A DNA stretch of 5,253 nt from contig JAEEGW010000322.1 of NCBI GenBank assembly GCA_016280525.1, positions 1-5,253 on the forward strand, given 5' to 3'. This stretch comes from Clostridiales bacterium. Its GTDB lineage: Bacteria; Bacillota; Clostridia; Oscillospirales; CAG-272. Positions 3,925 through 5,253 of the stretch are shown one piece after another. The translations under genes and the position numbers were made by a program. Position 1 is the first letter of the stretch, and each line of letters starts with the position of its first letter. The notes below the pieces were generated by a model. The model did not search any database. It was given only the letters and a program-made list of their open reading frames with translations, and was not told the DNA's origin.

Positions 3925-4646
3925 AAAATCTCCTCCTTGTAAAGCACCGGGCCGTCACGGCAAATGCGCTTATATCCTGTTATCGTCCTGCACGAACAGC
4001 CCATGCACGCGCCGAAGCCGCAGCCCATGCGCTCTTCAAACGACAGCTGGCCGCTCGACTTGCAGCTGTTAAACACGGCTTTGAGCATAGGCAGAGGCCC
4101 GCAGGTGTAGTAATACGAGTATTCTTCCGGCAAAGCGTCCGTCACAAAGCCTTTTTTGCCGTAGCTGCCGTCGACGGTAGTGACTGTGACTGAGCAGCCG
4201 AGCGCTTTGAATTCGTCTTCGTAAAAGACCTCGTCTTTCGTGTTGAAGCCGAGTACGACGCTTACTTCTTTGCCGTCCTTTACAAGCTCTTTTGCAAGCA
4301 TATACAGCGGAGGCACGCCGACGCCGCCGCCGAGCAGAAGCGGCTTCTGACCCGATACGGATATATCGTAACCGTTGCCTAAGCCCGTCAGAAGCGGGAG
4401 CTTTTCGCCCTGCTTTATCGTGCTCATCTGCTCCGTCCCTTTACCGACGACTTTGTATATGAGAGTGAGCGCGTCGCCCTCTCTGTCGCAGACGGAGATC
4501 GGCCGGCGCAGATAAAGTCCGTCAAGTTTTATATTCACGAACTGTCCGGGGCGCAAGATATCCGAGCAATCGCCGCACAGCGTCATTTTATAAACGTGCT
4601 CCGTCAGCTTTATATTGTCCGATACGGTGAAAACTACGTCTTTCAT
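3912..4646 (-). CDS. pyrK: Dihydroorotate dehydrogenase B, electron-transfer subunit (FAD/[2Fe-2S])
   Basis: A 244-residue partner of PyrD that carries electrons from FMN to NAD+ through a [2Fe-2S] cluster and FAD. The domains run in family order. The FAD-binding beta-barrel has R48-P-I-S51 and V66-V-G-K-G-T71. The NAD-binding Rossmann part has G106-G-G-V-G-V-P-P113 and Y-Y-T-C-G-P-L-P-M. The C-terminal cluster ligands are C209-x4-C214-x2-C217-x11-C229; C219 is an extra cysteine next to the set. All four expected ligands are present and the length is normal. The gene begins 1 nt after the carB stop, and no clear ribosome binding site precedes ATG 4646, so translation is probably coupled to carB. 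Its end overlaps pyrD, consistent with a 1:1 complex made from one mRNA. Confidence 0.96.
   Translation of the reverse strand: MKDVVFTVSDNIKLTEHVYKMTLCGDCSDILRPGQFVNIKLDGLYLRRPISVCDREGDALTLIYKVVGKGTEQMSTIKQGEKLPLLTGLGNGYDISVSGQKPLLLGGGVGVPPLYMLAKELVKDGKEVSVVLGFNTKDEVFYEDEFKALGCSVTVTTVDGSYGKKGFVTDALPEEYSYYYTCGPLPMLKAVFNSCKSSGQLSFEERMGCGFGACMGCSCRTITGYKRICRDGPVLYKEEILWEK
3931..3938 (-). promoter_or_regulatory. Strong ribosome binding site of pyrD, inside pyrK
   Basis: AAGGAGGA on the minus strand, 6 nt before ATG 3924, within the last pyrK codons. It decides the pyrD start in favour of 3924 over 3915, and it suggests that pyrD is translated strongly from the shared mRNA. Confidence 0.8.
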
Positions 4647-4647
4647 A

Positions 4648-5253
4648 TTATGAGTTTATGGTGGAGACGGTGAGCGTCGTCTCTTCAAGCACGTCAAGCA
4701 GGACGCGCACCGTGTCAAGCGAGGTGAACATGGTCACGTTGTTTTCCGTCGCGCAGTGGCGTATCAGCATGCCGTCGTTCTGCGCGTTTGACGCGCCTAT
4801 GTCGCGCGTGTTTATGACGTACGCTATATGTCCCTGGCGCAGAGCCTCCGGTATCTCGTCAGATCCGGACGATATCTTTTTCAGCACGTGCGTTCTTATG
4901 CCGTTTTCCTTTAAGAAATTCGCCGTGCCCTCCGTCGCCTCTATATTAAAGCCGAGGTTGTAGAAGCGGCGTATGAGCGGGAGCGTCTCGTCTTTGTCCG
5001 AGTCAGCCACGGTGACGAGAACCGTTCCGTAATTCTGCAGTCTCAGACCCGCCGCCTGAAGCGCTTTGAACAGCGCGCGGTTCAATTTATCGTCATATCC
5101 TATCGCCTCGCCGGTGGACTTCATCTCCGGGGAAAGATACGCGTCAAGACCTCTTATCTTGTTGAACGAGAATACCGGGACTTTTACGTAATGGCGTTTC
5201 TTTTCCTCCGGGTAAAGATCGAATATTCCCTGCTCCTTAAGCGATTTGCCTAA
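4648..5253 (-). CDS. carB: Carbamoyl-phosphate synthase large subunit, C-terminal part (partial)
   Basis: The frame is open from the right edge to the stop at 4648 and gives the last 201 residues of a protein of about 1,070. CarB makes carbamoyl phosphate from bicarbonate, ATP and ammonia supplied by the CarA glutaminase, for pyrimidine and arginine synthesis. Residues 26-54 of this fragment carry the end of the second ATP-grasp unit, with F-N-K-I-R-G-L-D and P-E-M-K-S-T-G-E-A-I-G-Y-D. The rest is the MGS-like allosteric domain, where effectors such as UMP, IMP or ornithine bind in known enzymes; it shows V-T-V-A-D-S-D-K-D, A-T-E-G-T-A-x-F-L, Y-V-I-N-T, N-D-G-x-L-I-R and T-S-L-D-T. ATG 5124 lies inside the conserved P-E-M-K-S-T-G motif and is an internal methionine. 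pyrK follows after 1 nt. Confidence 0.97.
   Translation of the reverse strand, partial: LGKSLKEQGIFDLYPEEKKRHYVKVPVFSFNKIRGLDAYLSPEMKSTGEAIGYDDKLNRALFKALQAAGLRLQNYGTVLVTVADSDKDETLPLIRRFYNLGFNIEATEGTANFLKENGIRTHVLKKISSGSDEIPEALRQGHIAYVINTRDIGASNAQNDGMLIRHCATENNVTMFTSLDTVRVLLDVLEETTLTVSTINS

Noticed and set aside
4648..5124. A separate gene starting at ATG 5124
   Set aside because: The frame continues upstream to the right edge, and ATG 5124 lies inside the CarB motif P-E-M-K-S-T-G; it is an internal methionine.

Overview
The window suggests a Clostridia-type Bacillota genome, possibly a gut Oscillospirales relative. The grounds are a carB-pyrK-pyrD arrangement with class 1B (NAD-linked) dihydroorotate dehydrogenase, strong AGGAGG-type ribosome binding sites, GC-mixed codon use, and palindromic and heptamer repeats between genes. 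The taxonomic placement is inference. Every gene I can support lies on the minus strand, so transcription runs from right to left.

Right part (3040-5253): the end of a pyrimidine biosynthesis operon. It holds the C-terminal 201 residues of carbamoyl-phosphate synthase large subunit (carB, running off the right edge), then pyrK (FAD/[2Fe-2S] electron-transfer subunit) and pyrD (catalytic subunit). carB and pyrK are 1 nt apart and pyrK and pyrD overlap by 13 nt. CarB makes carbamoyl phosphate for UMP synthesis, and PyrD with PyrK oxidises dihydroorotate to orotate and passes the electrons to NAD+. No pyrE or pyrF follows pyrD.

Middle (2710-3039): about 330 bp without a gene, packed with hairpins. 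It contains a palindromic repeat (copy C), a half copy directly after it, several nested inverted repeats, and an A/T heptamer tract that supplies the pyrD stop codon.

Left part (1-2709): five small genes in one direction: a Sel1-repeat protein, a NUDIX hydrolase, a BltD/SpeG-like GNAT acetyltransferase, a small protein with an HRSW-x-GFCIYRI motif, and a partial protein with an internal duplication. The first three are each preceded by one copy (C, B, A) of the same ~78-80 bp element. The last three sit 45 and 33 nt apart and look co-transcribed.

The main unexplained signal is this repeat family. Three full copies and one half copy share fixed sequence blocks, while their stem positions change in a compensatory way (CC/GG, AC/GT, TT/AA), so base pairing rather than sequence is being kept. 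All three full copies keep the same G-T wobble, which pairs only in the plus-strand molecule, antisense to the genes. Every intergenic gap over 150 bp carries a copy. Copies B and C are each followed, on the plus strand, by a heptamer tract. This fits a REP/BIME- or MITE-like element or a structured RNA family; I cannot tell which from the window alone.
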